Origin: Citrus sinensis
Lineage: Eukaryota; Streptophyta; Magnoliopsida; Sapindales; Rutaceae
Direction of reading: 5' to 3'
Length of the DNA: 64,000 nucleotides
Assembly: GCF_022201045.2 (NCBI RefSeq)
Contig: NC_068564.1
Location: forward strand, 3,658,001-3,722,000
The notes under the pieces: model-generated
Databases searched by the model: none
What the model was told of the DNA's origin: nothing
What the model saw: the letters and a program-made list of their open reading frames with translations, nothing else
Part shown: piece after piece, positions 45,942 to 56,729 of the stretch
Layout: every line of letters starts with the position of its first letter
Position numbering within the stretch: position 1 is the stretch's first letter
Position numbers and translations under genes: made by a program

Positions 45942-46760
45942 CTTTCCCTCAACTTGGTCATTTTGTGGGCTCCCGGATTCAACATGCGGTTCAGTTTTGA
46001 ATACCAATATGTTGTTCCTATCTTTCAAAAAGCATTGGATTTAATTTCGCCTTAACTTCATCTGCACAATTTGAGAGTTAAGGACGGGATCAATTATTGA
46101 TTGTGCTCAGATATTTTTGGAATTGGCTTCCCGCCTTCCTTTTGGGCCCGCTGTCGACATTCTAAAAGCAAAATGAGTAGTAATAACCCAACAGTTGCAC
46201 ATAAACTCTAGAATCTGTTGAGCGTTACACGTTCCAATAATAAAGAAAGAAAGTGTGAGCACGGAAGTGCACTAGATCGGTTAAATCAAATTTTGATACA
46301 TAAATCTATTTAATTAATAACAATAATCGATCAAAACAGATCAAATCAGATACAAATATCTCCTGCCAAAAACAAATTTATTATCGCTTGGTTCTTTAAT
46401 TTTCTTTATTCAGAGATTGATATTTCTCCTTTTAACTACTTACTCTTTACAATTTTCAGAATAGTCGATTGACCATTCGCTGCCGAAATTTTGTAGCTGG
46501 AATGGGTTTATTTGCAAAAGTTCTAGCATAAGAGAGCAAAGGACTGTCATGAATTTAACCAGTTAACCACCTGCTACTGAAATGGAGAAACCGAGATTAT
46601 GAGAGGAGCTTACTCCGTTAATTTCAAGATGAATTTTGTTCAAATTCACCACTCGCCTCGATTAGAATCTAAAATAGCTTTGAAGGATTAGTACATTGTT
46701 CTTGAACGTTGGCTACCAGTTGTCAACTTTGGGTCCCATTGATATTCTTGACTGTAGCAC
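45942..46760. other. Intergenic DNA and promoter region of the second tandem PMEI gene
   Basis: No gene. The last 60 bp carry the promoter segment shared with the 37672 gene (GGGTCCCATTGATATTC, GCACTTTTTGCCC). Confidence 0.5.
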
Positions 46761-46769
46761 TTTTTGCCC

Positions 46770-46776
46770 TATAAAA
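46770..46776 (+). promoter_or_regulatory. TATA box of the 46861 PMEI gene
   Basis: TATAAAA in TTTGCCCTATAAAATGGAC, 91 bp before the chosen ATG. It also rules out the in-frame upstream ATG at 46696, which lies before the TATA box. Confidence 0.8.
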
Positions 46777-46860
46777 TGGACACCCTTTCCTTTCCGTTTT
46801 CATCACATAACTCAATCCTCACTTCATTTGCTCATAATTTCAAAGGTCAGAGAGAGAGAC

Positions 46861-47463
46861 ATGGAAGGTTCATCCTCAAATCATATGCTTAAATACTTTC
46901 TCATTTTACTAGCCATTTTTTCCTACTTAAATTCAAGCTCAGCCTCTAGACATTGCCCCTCTAAAATTGCTGCTGACAGAAGGTTCATCAAAACATCTTG
47001 CAGTTCAACAACTTATCCAACACTTTGCTATAAATCCCTTGCTAGACATGCAAGCTTAATCCAAACAAGCCCTAAGCTCCTCGCCCATGCATCCCTCAAC
47101 GTGACCCTTGCAATGGCTAAATCAACGTCAGCCGTCATGTTAAAGATGTCGAAAAGCCCTGGAATGAAGCCTAGAGAGGTGGATGCCATGCAAGATTGCT
47201 TGGAGGAGCTGAGTGATTCAGTTGATGAGCTCAGAAAGTCCATTGGCGAAATGGGTCTGATCAAAGCTTCAAATTTTGAACTTACAATGAGTGATATACA
47301 GACTTGGGTTAGTGCTGCTTTGACTGATGAGACTACTTGCAGCGATGGATTTGAGAAGAATACGGTGAATGGGAAAGTTGTGAGGGCCCAGATTGTGAAG
47401 ATTGCTCATATGACTAGCAATGCCTTGGCTTTGATCAATAGTTATGCTTCTCTTCGCGGTTAG
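46861..47463 (+). CDS. Pectin methylesterase/invertase inhibitor family protein (tandem pair, member 2)
   Basis: 200 residues from ATG 46861 (MEGSSSNHM). The longer frame from 46696 would start upstream of the TATA box and lose the signal peptide at the N-terminus, so I reject it. The signal peptide is about 1-29 (FLILLAIFSYLNSSSAS). Cysteines C47, C56, C113 and C150 are the family set, and C32 is extra near the mature N-terminus. The mature domain differs from the 37672 protein at only a handful of residues, while residues 1-40 differ at many. Predicted to be secreted and to inhibit pectin methylesterase or invertase. Confidence 0.94.
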   Translation: MEGSSSNHMLKYFLILLAIFSYLNSSSASRHCPSKIAADRRFIKTSCSSTTYPTLCYKSLARHASLIQTSPKLLAHASLNVTLAMAKSTSAVMLKMSKSPGMKPREVDAMQDCLEELSDSVDELRKSIGEMGLIKASNFELTMSDIQTWVSAALTDETTCSDGFEKNTVNGKVVRAQIVKIAHMTSNALALINSYASLRG

Positions 47464-48619
47464 ATATTCTCATGATTAGCTCCATTATTGTAAGTGATTT
47501 ATGCAGTATTAATCCTGCCTGTGGAGATCAGATTTATGAAAATGTAATCTTTACTGCAAGCAAATAACAGATCCAGAAAAAAAAAGTTGGATTTATCTAT
47601 TTTCCTTTTCTGTTAGGGATGTCGAAGAAGCGTTGGCAAATGGCTTTGTAAATGTAAATTTGTACTATATAGTAATTAAATATAAATTTGAACTTGTTAG
47701 CTAGTTGCATGGTCTGTTTGATTAGAGGTTAGGTTATGATCACATGTAAACAGAGAAAAATTGGACAAACAAAAAACTATCAACCAAACCACAACTGCTC
47801 TTACCTTGTAGTTAGTTGGGCTGTGCAATCAAATACTAGGAAATTTTTCGTGATCGCCAAGAAAATTTATCATTTAGTAGGTAGTGTAACAAATCTAAGG
47901 AATATTTGGCTTTATTCTATCATTTTGGTTAGTGTGTGAATTTCAATCTACATTTCAATTTGCTCAAAAGCATATGGTGCCAGTTGCAAAGCACTGATAC
48001 AACTATTATTTACTTTAAAACATTATTGCTAACTCCTTAAGCAAAGAAATTGTGGGCATTGCCGCATTGGCATGGCCCCATGGTCCCAAACTCTCTTTGT
48101 TTCCTTCTCATTCTCAATAAAGCACCAGAGAGCACACTCTAAGCCAGCCCAACCACTCTCCTTGTTCACGAATTACAGATTATAATGCAATGAGGCTGAC
48201 CAAATAAGAGCAGTAAATGCTTTCACCATACAATTTTCTAAAGTGGTTTGTGTTTCGAATTTGCAAATGAGTGGAGCAAGATTTTTATGAAAGCTGACAT
48301 GCTCATGAGCGTACTTAGATTGATTAAAACAGATGTGGGTCAGAGAGGCATGGTTCTGCATCATGCTTATAAAGGACAAAGAGAAGAAAAAGAAGTCTCA
48401 TCATAATGAAAACTACAGTACAGGCACAAAAATATATTCCCATCGAGAAGCTCCTTGAGACAGAAAAGATGTAAAGCAAACCACTGGAAAGACAAAAGTA
48501 AATTCCTCTTTTAACCATTGACATATTAAGTGATTTTGCAGTTACAATCCAGCCAAAACAGAGCTCAGTTTGAAGATACAATCCCGCCCAAAAAAAAATA
48601 TTTAAGTTATAGGAAACTA
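47464..48619. other. Downstream DNA of the PMEI gene with a diverged third copy of the duplicated block
   Basis: 47755-48095 echoes 43330-43800: AAATTGGACAAACAA, AACAAATCTAAGGA, AAGCAAAGAAATTGTGGGCATT and CCCCATGGTCCCA occur in the same order but with gaps. The right part (about 48320-48619) is probably the 3' UTR of the minus-strand gene that follows. No separate gene seen. Confidence 0.55.
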
Positions 48620-51224
48620 CTAAGAAGATTTCTTGGGAGGAGACATGTTATGAACGAGGGAAATTGTAGTGCTGACAAGAAATATCTGTACCGATGATCC
48701 TGTATAAGGATACATAGAAAACAGTGTTTAGGTTATATAGATATTATGACACAAGCATGACAACAGATATACTAGTTAACATAAAGACAGTGAACTTACC
48801 GATCAGAACACGTGCAGTTTCAAGAAGTTCAAACTTCTTTGTTTCCCAGATGCTTGGGTTGTTTATAACCTAAACAAGAGATTCATATTACAGTCAGAGA
48901 GCTTGAGAGAACCGCTACTTAACCTCTGCAACATAACTTTTGAGATGAAATGAAAATCATTTTTCTTTAAGCATGCATTCATGCATTTGTAGTCTTGATG
49001 ATCCAATTTTCTAATTCCAAACTCAGTAACCATTTTGAACATATGAGTTGAAGGGGAGCATACTCACCATTGATAAATATATAAAGTAGATCTATACCCT
49101 ATTCCCTTCTTTCACAATGATTTCTGGAAATTATAATAGTTACAACATTATTAATCCGTGGTGGAAGGAGATATAACATCCAGATTCTTGGTAGAATTCT
49201 ATAGGACCTGAAAGACTTATGTACTCTGTTTATTAGAAAATAACTCAACTAGCATTAAATAAGTACTGGATTATCCATTTTAGGAATTCCAGCATGACAG
49301 GATAAGTATTGTATGTTGATAGATAAACCAATCAGGAAGATTGTCTGTGCAAAATTCATCACTTCGAAATGCCATCATAAATTAGGCATGAATAAACAAA
49401 TGTGATACCAACTTGCAATGATGTCCCAGGGTTAAGGTATTCATTTTTTTTCCCATGGGCCCCTCATGTCCTCTTGCTGTTTTACAAAAAAGGTTAAGAA
49501 AAATAAGCACCACCGAATTCAAATTCGTTGAATTAAGTCAATGCTAGACAGTCCATCCTCACTTAACTAAAATTACTTCCCCATGAACTTTATCAACAAT
49601 AAGATCCATTTCCATATTTCCTCAAGCCACTTTGTAGAAACCAAAAATGGAACTGTTTTAATCTTGAACATTGTCAGCTTCTATAATGGAACAACAAGAA
49701 CTTCTTGAGAAAAAGGGTCTCTAACACACATATATTCCCAATAAGACTCAACAGAAAAATCCACACTTCTGCAAAAACTCCTTGATCACTCTATAATGCT
49801 AGCAGATCATCAGAGCACTGTATTCCATATAAATCTACTGTATTCCATATAAATCTTACTCTCCAGTGCACACCCAACATATCCAACTTCAAAAAAAGAT
49901 ACAAATTTCTCACATTTTAAAAAATACATAAGTAGGGCTCTTCAACCAACTCAACTTTACCTATTCTAAGGCGGCAACTACTATTAAGCAATAACACACT
50001 CTACTTGATTGACATTGCGAATACTTCCCAAATACCAATAGGATAACACAAGCTAGTGGGCATTTTTACGAACTTCTGGTCCAGAATTGGAAAAAGAAAA
50101 AAGGACTTCAATACTTCAACGAACACCATATGTCATAGTCAATTAATATTTATTGGTTTGTAGAAATAGATTCTAAATATTATCAGGAAGAATGAGAATT
50201 GCTTGTTAGAAGTCAAAATCAGTTAATTTTGCGTGGCACAAGTCTTCTTCATCTAAATGCCACAACATGTTAGAAACATGTCTGTCATCCAGTCATTTCA
50301 TACTCTAACGCACTGCCCCTTATTTTGGCTAGACTACTAAGTGCAGTCATCCATCAAGAACAACAATGTTAAGTTTTCTATCAAGATGGGAGTTCCATTT
50401 GAAACTAGTGCAATTGAAAAGACAAATAGCAATGTACCGAAACAGATAAATTAACACTTGTAAACAATGAAACTTCCCTCACAATTTTGAAAAAATTGAA
50501 AAGTGAAATAATAATAATAATAACTGACCTCTAAAATTGAATTAGTCCTGACGACACTAAATACAGAGAGAAGCACAGCAATAGACGATGCAACCACGCA
50601 AACTCTCAAGAGACTGACTCGGCTGCGCTTTTGACCTACAGTACATGAAGATATTCAACATTACGTGAACCAACAAGTCACATACAAAAATTAAAGGAAA
50701 ATGATGAAGTTAAACAACAACCTAATTCTCCAATTATAAGAGAAACCAATCCAAGAGAAGCAGAGGAAAGAGAAAGTGGATTGGGACCCTCTTCCTTCGA
50801 ATTTAATACAAACGTGAACAACAATCCTATCAATTGAATGGCAGCCTGCAATCACAAACATATACAAATCCAAAAGCAAAATTGAATTAAACCCAATTGA
50901 TCAAATCAAATAAGAAGTTCAAAGAACCTACTAAAGCTCAGTGACCCAGTTCAAACTCAACAAACCCACAAAGTGTTACAAGTAAAATTACCAAAAAATT
51001 AGGTACCTGAGCGAAAATGAGTTTAGAGAGACGAGACTTCCCTCTAGCCACCTTTGTGTATCCTGTTGTTAAATTTTACCAACAAATCAAATGCATATAC
51101 TGAATTTATGATCCTGTTATCATAAAAATGAAAACTTACGGGAATCGACGACCATCCGATACGAAAAATCAGATCCGTCGGTGCCAGATGGCCGCCCCGA
51201 CGCAGTTGATTTTCTCTGCTGCAT
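48620..51224 (-). CDS. Six-exon gene for a 173-residue four-span ER membrane protein, Jagunal-like
   Basis: I built this by hand. Minus-strand exons are 51224-51140, 51062-51007, 50845-50722, 50635-50529, 48869-48800 and 48699-48620. Every intron starts GT and ends AG, all phases agree, and the frame runs from ATG to TAG without a stop. Introns are 77, 161, 86, 1659 and 100 bp. The protein has GTDGSDF at residues 14-20, a basic segment (KVARGKSRLSK), four hydrophobic spans (about 48-62, 71-86, 95-117, 145-163), and ends KKSS, a dilysine ER-retrieval signal. GTDGSDF near the N-terminus, four spans and a C-terminal KKxx are features of the animal ER protein Jagunal. The assignment is my inference from motif memory; the gene structure is firmer than the name. 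No symbol given. Confidence 0.82.
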
Positions 51225-51245
51225 CTTGTTTCCCTGTTCTGGTTC

Positions 51246-51814
51246 ACAGCTGCCACGGCGGGGACTGTGACGGTCGCTGCGGTTGCACGGTCGATTTCGC
51301 CGACGAACTCCGGCGAGGAACAGGTGATATCAGCTAATTCGTCGCCGGTGGCGGTGCCGACTACGACCGTGATTAGAACTACGAGTTGTACGACGATGCC
51401 GGAGCTTCTAGAAGAGAACGAAAAGTTGAGAAAAGAAAACGCGCAACTGAATAACGAGTTGAGTCAGTTGAAAGGATTGTGTAATAACATACTCGCTTTA
51501 ATGACGAATTACGCGTCCGGTCAGCTGGACAACGTAAGTCTGCCGGAGGGGAAGACGGTGGATGTACTGCCGGCGAGGAAGGCCGATGAGGCGGCGCGAA
51601 GGTGGAGGAGGCGGAGGAGTTGGATCTGACTCCGAGGTTGTTTGGTGTGTCGATTGGGGCGAAGTGTGCGAGGAGAGAAGAGGAAGAAGAGCAGAATCAA
51701 CTGCAGCAACAGCAAGGTGAGAATGAGCCGGGGTCGGATGTTAAATCAGAGCCGTTGGATGCGAATAATGATCATCATCAGGAACCTCCTTGGCTAGAAC
51801 TGGGTAAATCGTGA
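51246..51814 (+). pseudogene. Class B heat-shock transcription factor fragment (no DNA-binding domain)
   Basis: The frame gives NSSPVAVPTTTVIRTTS, then the HR-A/B oligomerisation coiled coil (ELLEENEKLRKENAQLNNEL, GLCNNILALMTNYAS). A one-base loss near 51597-51602 shifts the frame. The next frame continues with EEAEELDLTPRLFGVSIG, which includes the LFGV repressor motif typical of class B HSFs, an acidic/Gln-rich stretch and the end PWLELGKS. The DNA-binding domain, which a full gene encodes upstream across an intron, is absent; that place is taken by the divergent minus-strand gene. It is a 3'-end fragment of an HSFB2-like gene that was moved here or left behind by a rearrangement. Confidence 0.85.
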
Positions 51815-52110
51815 GAACTGACGACGATATGGATTAATATGGTTGGTGCACGTGGTGATGGGGCGCCACGTGATGATATGTGCGGATCCGGTCAAATTGT
51901 TTGCTTATTAAAAGGCAAGCGCTTTTTGATCCCAGGAAGGTGGGAATGTGAAAGGAGTGCGGAGAGCAGCAAAGCGGCTGAAAAATGAGAGAAGGCAAAC
52001 TCCTGAGGCGACGACGAAAAGGTAGAAAGCAACTGATTCAAGTTATAGGTTGCTCCAGCACAATGTGGAGGGGGCTTATTTGTGGAATTTTATTAAGATC
52101 TTCATGTTTA
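51815..52110. other. 3' flank of the HSF fragment
   Basis: No gene. It contains a palindromic GGCGCCACGTGATGAT region with a G-box-like CACGTG near 51860-51880. Confidence 0.45.
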
Positions 52111-52634
52111 CAGAGCAGTCCCTAGAGTTCGACGGAATTGTAGCAGATATACCGTCATACTTTTAAAATTATTTCAATACTCTAAAAATAGAATTTGCCA
52201 AAATTTTCATAGACACCCTTTAAAAACTGACATCAAATTATTAAATTGTCCTCATTTTAAAGCACTTCCAACTCAAACACAACTACTCTACTCAAACAAA
52301 CACTCATATTCCATACATGCTAAATCAAACATCAACACGAGCAAATCGAGCATGAGAAGGGGAAGCTGCCACAACTGAGAAAGAGAAGCCTAGTTCGTTG
52401 TTGCACAATCGCGGGGAGAGCTGATCTTTTATTACAAAATTGTCAGAATCTAACTACTTAAGGTAAGTAATTCTTTGTAATTAGTTTTCTTATTGATATT
52501 TAGGGAAAAATAAAAAATTTAGGGTTTTATATTGAAAAAATAGATTAATTAGTTGTGTGTCTCTCATAACATATTCAAAAACAACTTTCTAGTTGTTTTG
52601 ATGCATGCAAATTATGAAAAATTGATGGATTGTG

Positions 52635-52890
52635 CCTATTATAATTTGTTCATATAACACACAATTTGGTTGTGTAATGTCATGTAACATAAGATTCATA
52701 GTTGTGCAATACACGAGTTCATGTAATACACGATGCCCAGTCGTATATAACATGACTTTTTGTAATATTACACGACTTTCAATCATGTATTACAGGACCT
52801 TCACGACCTTCAGTTGTGTATTACACGACTTATATGTACTGCACGATTACACAATGCTTATGTATTACACGACCTTCATATATTATTCTA
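52635..52890. repeat. Degenerate repeats of TGTATTACACGAC-type motif
   Basis: TAATACACGA, TATTACACGACC and TACACGAC-like motifs recur at 20-40-bp intervals. A second cluster of ACACGACC/ATATGACC motifs lies at about 53865-53965 within the same element. Confidence 0.7.
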
Positions 52891-53583
52891 GTCAATTTCT
52901 TTTCATTGATATGTTTTTTTTCCTAATTGATTTCATGGAATTATCATATGCAGACAGTCCTCATATGTATACATATATGCTTTTGTAGAGGAAGAAAGCA
53001 CTTTCAAAATAAAAAAAAGAATAAAATGATTGTAATCTCTTTAACTGCTATGTTCATTAGTGTATCCTATCAAGATATTAAAAAATCTCGAGAAAACTTT
53101 ATTTGTTTATACTAATTACTTTAGTTATTTCTCGAAATGTTAGACATGTAAATTTAGCGGACTTATTGAAATTTTAAATTTCATTTCATGTACAACTGGG
53201 GTGATTGGAAAATTATAAGGCATGATAAGTCATGTATAATTAATGGGTTGGTATATGCACATATTTTTAATTAACAGTGAGTACAACTGAGGTTCTTATT
53301 AGGTTATATTACTACATGACATACTTACCAAAATAAAATACCATATATTTATATAGTTTTTGTTAAATCCAAGTCTCAACACCATACACTAACCCATTAA
53401 TAATCAATCTATTAATTTATTCGTACATGATCAATTTATTCTTTGATGATTGCACATGTTTCCTTTAATATAATTTTGCTAGACAGTCGAAATTGATCTA
53501 CATTCAAAAGTAACGTAGAGTGGGTTTCTAAACTTCATTCCACTAGCTACTTTCTCTAAGAAAAACTCTACATCATCATTGAT

Positions 53584-53814
53584 TTAAATTGTAACTGGTG
53601 GCATAGGATCAGATCTCCTAAACTTGAACTTCATAGTGATTTCAAATTCCAAAGTATCTATATTAATAACTTGAGTTATCTTCTCCACCAATTCAACATA
53701 TGTTGTTAATCGTGGTATCATTATCCCTTTAGCCTTAGAACCTTTGAACTTATACTTGTAATTTTGTTCAATCCATTCACTATTGAAGAGAATAGACACA
53801 CATACCAAAACCAT
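53584..53814 (-). pseudogene. MULE transposase N-terminal domain fragment
   Basis: 76 codons with FNSEWIEQNYKYKFKGSKAK, TYVELVEKI and EITMKFKFRRSDPMPPV. This pattern (a Trp-containing strand, a KGxKxKG turn, YxELV, and MKFKFR..xPMPPV) is characteristic of the N-terminal domain of plant Mutator-like transposases. The zinc-finger and DDE regions do not follow, so it is a remnant. Confidence 0.75.
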
Positions 53815-54470
53815 ATCTATTGATACAATAAAAAAATAATATCAAATTTTATATACAAATAACTACACGCCCATGTTACTTACACGACCTACAAGACTTA
53901 TATGACCTATATGACTATATAATCTACACGACTAATTACATGATGTACACGATGTCAAAAGTAATACGCGACACAAAACATTTTTGCCATAAATAAATTA
54001 TATTGCTGAAAAAAAATTAAACAACCTACATATAAGGAAAAATGGTGAAAATAATTGAAAATGAAACATTATAATGTGAAGAAAATTTATAAATTTTCCT
54101 AAAAAAAAAAAAAAAACTTAAAACTCAACAATATTAACATACCTTATTAGGTTGTTTAATGAGCAATGCATCTCCTTTCAATTAAAAAAATAGTGGGAGT
54201 TAAAGAAGTAAATACATACTTGTATTTGTGGAAGAAGTTATGAGAGATTTTAGGAGATTTTGAGAGAATTTCGGTAAGAAGAGATTTGAGTGAAAGAAGT
54301 GAAAGAACTATGAAGATAGTGAAGTGAAGTGAATTTGATGAATTAGGATGTTTCAGACTTTACACGCATTTGTAAGGGTATCTATGAAAATAAATAAGAG
54401 AAGAGGTATTTAAATAATTTTATAACTATTAAAGGGTATTTAATTAAAAACCTCCTAGAGTTCTCTTTTA

Positions 54471-55021
54471 TAATGTTCCAACCCTATCATGTTTGTCATT
54501 TTCAGATCTGACTCTAAATGGCATGTCATATATACTATTTAATTACAATCGACAAGTCATGTGATTTTTACTCCGGAATAAAAATTTCGAGACATTTTCA
54601 TCTCCATGTTGAAACTACAAACAAAATTTCATACATATTTATAAGCTTAAAACATGTCATCTATGTGACGAAATGAAAAACGACAATCGTACAAAGTACG
54701 ACTTTCATTTCGAAGTAAAAGCTTTACAATATGGCATTCACAACTTTGAAATTATAAAAATGACATTTCGTACAATAATAGTAGAATATTTACATTTTTC
54801 TCTGGTACTTTTCATTTTCCCTATTTATGCTTAATAAAAATTAATAAACCGCTCATTGTTTGAGTAATGAGCACCTCATCTCTTTATTTTTAAGGATGCT
54901 CTAATAATTTCAGTGACTCGCAACAAAATCTTATTTTCTTAAATCTTTTTTTTATTTGTTGAGCTGCATCAGTTTTCGATTCTATGTAAAAATTGCTTAA
55001 AATGGAAATCATTTTTTTATG
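54471..55021. other. AT-rich intergenic DNA
   Basis: Nothing recognisable in either strand. Confidence 0.5.
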
Positions 55022-55228
55022 ATGAATAATTTTAAACCAAATTATGAGAGACCTAGAACCCATGAAAAATATAAGCCCAATAAAAATATTGTACATAAAA
55101 TAATATGAGCTTATTCTCTATAAAAACGGTCAAGGTACTTATGATTCTAACAAAAGTATCTAAATGCAAGATATGACAAAATATCAAAAGTGGGATTCTT
55201 TAGAAAATATTTCTAAGTAGCCCACCCA
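55022..55228 (+). repeat. Flanking direct repeat, copy 1
   Basis: GAATAATTTTAAACCAAATT through TCAAAAGTG closely matches 56548-56720. The next 28 bp (TAGAAAATATTTC...CCACCCA) match 57096-57123. Confidence 0.92.
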
Positions 55229-55304
55229 AAGGACGAGTATTTGATAAAATGTCAAAGACAAGATTTAACAAAGAACTATCTATGTTCATTTATTACAAAA
55301 AAAA

Positions 55305-55398
55305 TGACATAGGTCTATTCTTTACAAAGAACGACCTAAATCCATTCCTAACAAAGAACCACTTAGGTTCATTCTTTACAAAGAACGACTTAGATGAG
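55305..55398 (+). repeat. 27-bp minisatellite, short array
   Basis: About three to four 27-bp units of the type TTCTTTACAAAGAACGACCT. Because 27 is a multiple of 3, each unit reads as a nine-residue repeat (FTKNDLxxx). Confidence 0.88.
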
Positions 55399-55991
55399 AT
55401 TTCGCACATTGGTTTTAATAGCGAGATACAAGTAAATAACGATCTTCTTTCTCAATCTTGACTTGTAAATCTTTTATTTTCATTTTTGGTTTGATTCTAA
55501 CGCCATTCTATTGGGATTGCATGTGTTCTGGGCCCCCTAGAGAGAAAACGAGGTATTATCACTAAATGAATTTCAAAAGCATTATTCAAGTTTGAAGGAC
55601 TTTCCAACCCCTGCATGCTCAAGTGATTGCTAATTAATCCAATTGCGCAAGACATATAAGCTTTGTGTTTATATTTTTATATGTTGCATTTAGGGGCTGT
55701 CATCCATTTAATTAAATGTTACTTAATCATTTATGTATTACAAAACGCACCATTTTGTGCAAGCTTTTGTGCACACTTGTGTGTGAGTACCATTTTCCAT
55801 ATGTATGACATATTGTTTACAGATATATATTAAAAAAAAATCACACAACCGTTGAGTAATAAAAAATCACATGACTCAGATCTGAAAACATCTTAATATT
55901 GTTTTATTTTATTTATTTGAAAATATGAATCATCATCAACCTTTGAGCAATCTAGTCAATGTCATGCGCATTTACACATTTACCACTTTTC
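55399..55991. other. Spacer downstream of the unknown membrane-protein gene
   Basis: No gene seen. The part next to 55992 is presumably the 3' UTR of the minus-strand gene. Confidence 0.45.
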
Positions 55992-56456
55992 TTATTCTTG
56001 AGCGGCGTTCTTCACCTTCTCATTCTCATTCGTCTTTTGCTCCATCATGTTCTTCATATTCTTCTCTATGAAGTCAAACACAACGATGAAAAACTGTATG
56101 AATTCGGCTATCCACTTTGTTTTTTCACAAAAATCTTTTAGTTTCGAAATTAGGCTGGGAATGGCCAGGAGACAAGAGACGATCACACGTGCTCTCGGAA
56201 CGAATTTCATAACGACGGCAACCGAAATGCAAGTAACAACAAGTAGTATCTTCTTAGTTTGCACCGCCAGAAGCCGATTTCCGCCAAAAGAGTTGCTCTG
56301 TTTCGCGCAAGCGAGCGCGCGAAACCTGGCGCTATTCCTGAGATTCAAAATATAGCGAGAGTGCAACACGGAACCAACTGAAGTGATGAGATGCCTGCAG
56401 CGGCAGAGAATAAGTGCCGTCAGTGGCCGGACGATGACAGAGAGTGCTAATATCAT
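55992..56456 (-). CDS. Unrecognised small membrane protein (intact paralogue of the 18366 copy)
   Basis: 154 residues from ATG 56456 (MILALSVIVR). This start is chosen because it aligns with the start of the 18366 copy; an in-frame ATG at 56486 would add ten residues. The first 107 residues contain no Asp or Glu and many Arg/Ser, like a mitochondrial or plastid targeting sequence. Hydrophobic spans lie at about 70-83 (ILLVVTCISVAVVM), 91-104 and 116-130 (IAEFIQFFIVVFDFI). The tail is charged (KTNENEKVKN). The motifs ACAKQS, NRLLAVQTKK and KFVPRARVIVSC are shared with the paralogue. I do not recognise the family and assign no function. Two copies with a common frame argue that it is a real gene. 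Confidence 0.72.
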   Translation of the reverse strand: MILALSVIVRPLTALILCRCRHLITSVGSVLHSRYILNLRNSARFRALACAKQSNSFGGNRLLAVQTKKILLVVTCISVAVVMKFVPRARVIVSCLLAIPSLISKLKDFCEKTKWIAEFIQFFIVVFDFIEKNMKNMMEQKTNENEKVKNAAQE

Positions 56457-56538
56457 GCTTTGCTCAACTGGAAAGAGAGAGAGCAACTTTGAATTTTAAT
56501 TTCAAAAGCAACTTTGAATTTTAATTTCAAATGCTCTC

Positions 56539-56546
56539 TTTATATA
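56539..56546 (-). promoter_or_regulatory. TATA box of the 55992-56456 gene
   Basis: The minus strand reads TATATAAA in CCTCTATATAAAGAGAGC, 83 bp upstream of ATG 56456. A duplicated 25-27-bp segment (GCAACTTTGAATTTTAATTT at 56484 and 56508) sits between it and the start. Confidence 0.7.
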
Positions 56547-56547
56547 G

Positions 56548-56720
56548 AGGAATAATTTTAAACCAAATTATGAGAGACCTAGAACCCATGAAAAATATAG
56601 GCCTAATAAAAATATTGTACATAAAATAATATGGGCTTATTTTCTATAAAAATGGTCAAGGTACTTATGATTCTAACGAAAGTATCTAAATGCAAGATAT
56701 GACAAAACATCAAAAGTGTG
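56548..56720 (+). repeat. Flanking direct repeat, copy 2
   Basis: Near-identical to 55022-55199. It lies just beyond the TATA box of the unknown gene, so the gene sits between two direct repeats. Confidence 0.92.
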
Positions 56721-56729
56721 ATTCATCAA

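Larger units (their letters stand above)
52111..54470 (-). mobile_element. Mutator-like (MULE) derived element with long imperfect terminal inverted repeats
   Basis: The left end (about 52111-52221) and the right end read in reverse (about 54470-54374) share CTAGAGTTC/GAACTCTAG, ATACC...AAAATTATTT.AATAC and TTTTCATAGA.ACCCTT in the same order over about 100 bp. Inside lies a minus-strand fragment of the N-terminal region of plant MULE transposases. I could not identify a target duplication, so boundaries are approximate. The catalytic part of the transposase is absent. Confidence 0.7.

Noticed and set aside
46696..46860. N-terminal extension of the 46861 PMEI frame
   Set aside because: The ATG at 46696 lies upstream of the TATA box and the extension would bury the signal peptide.
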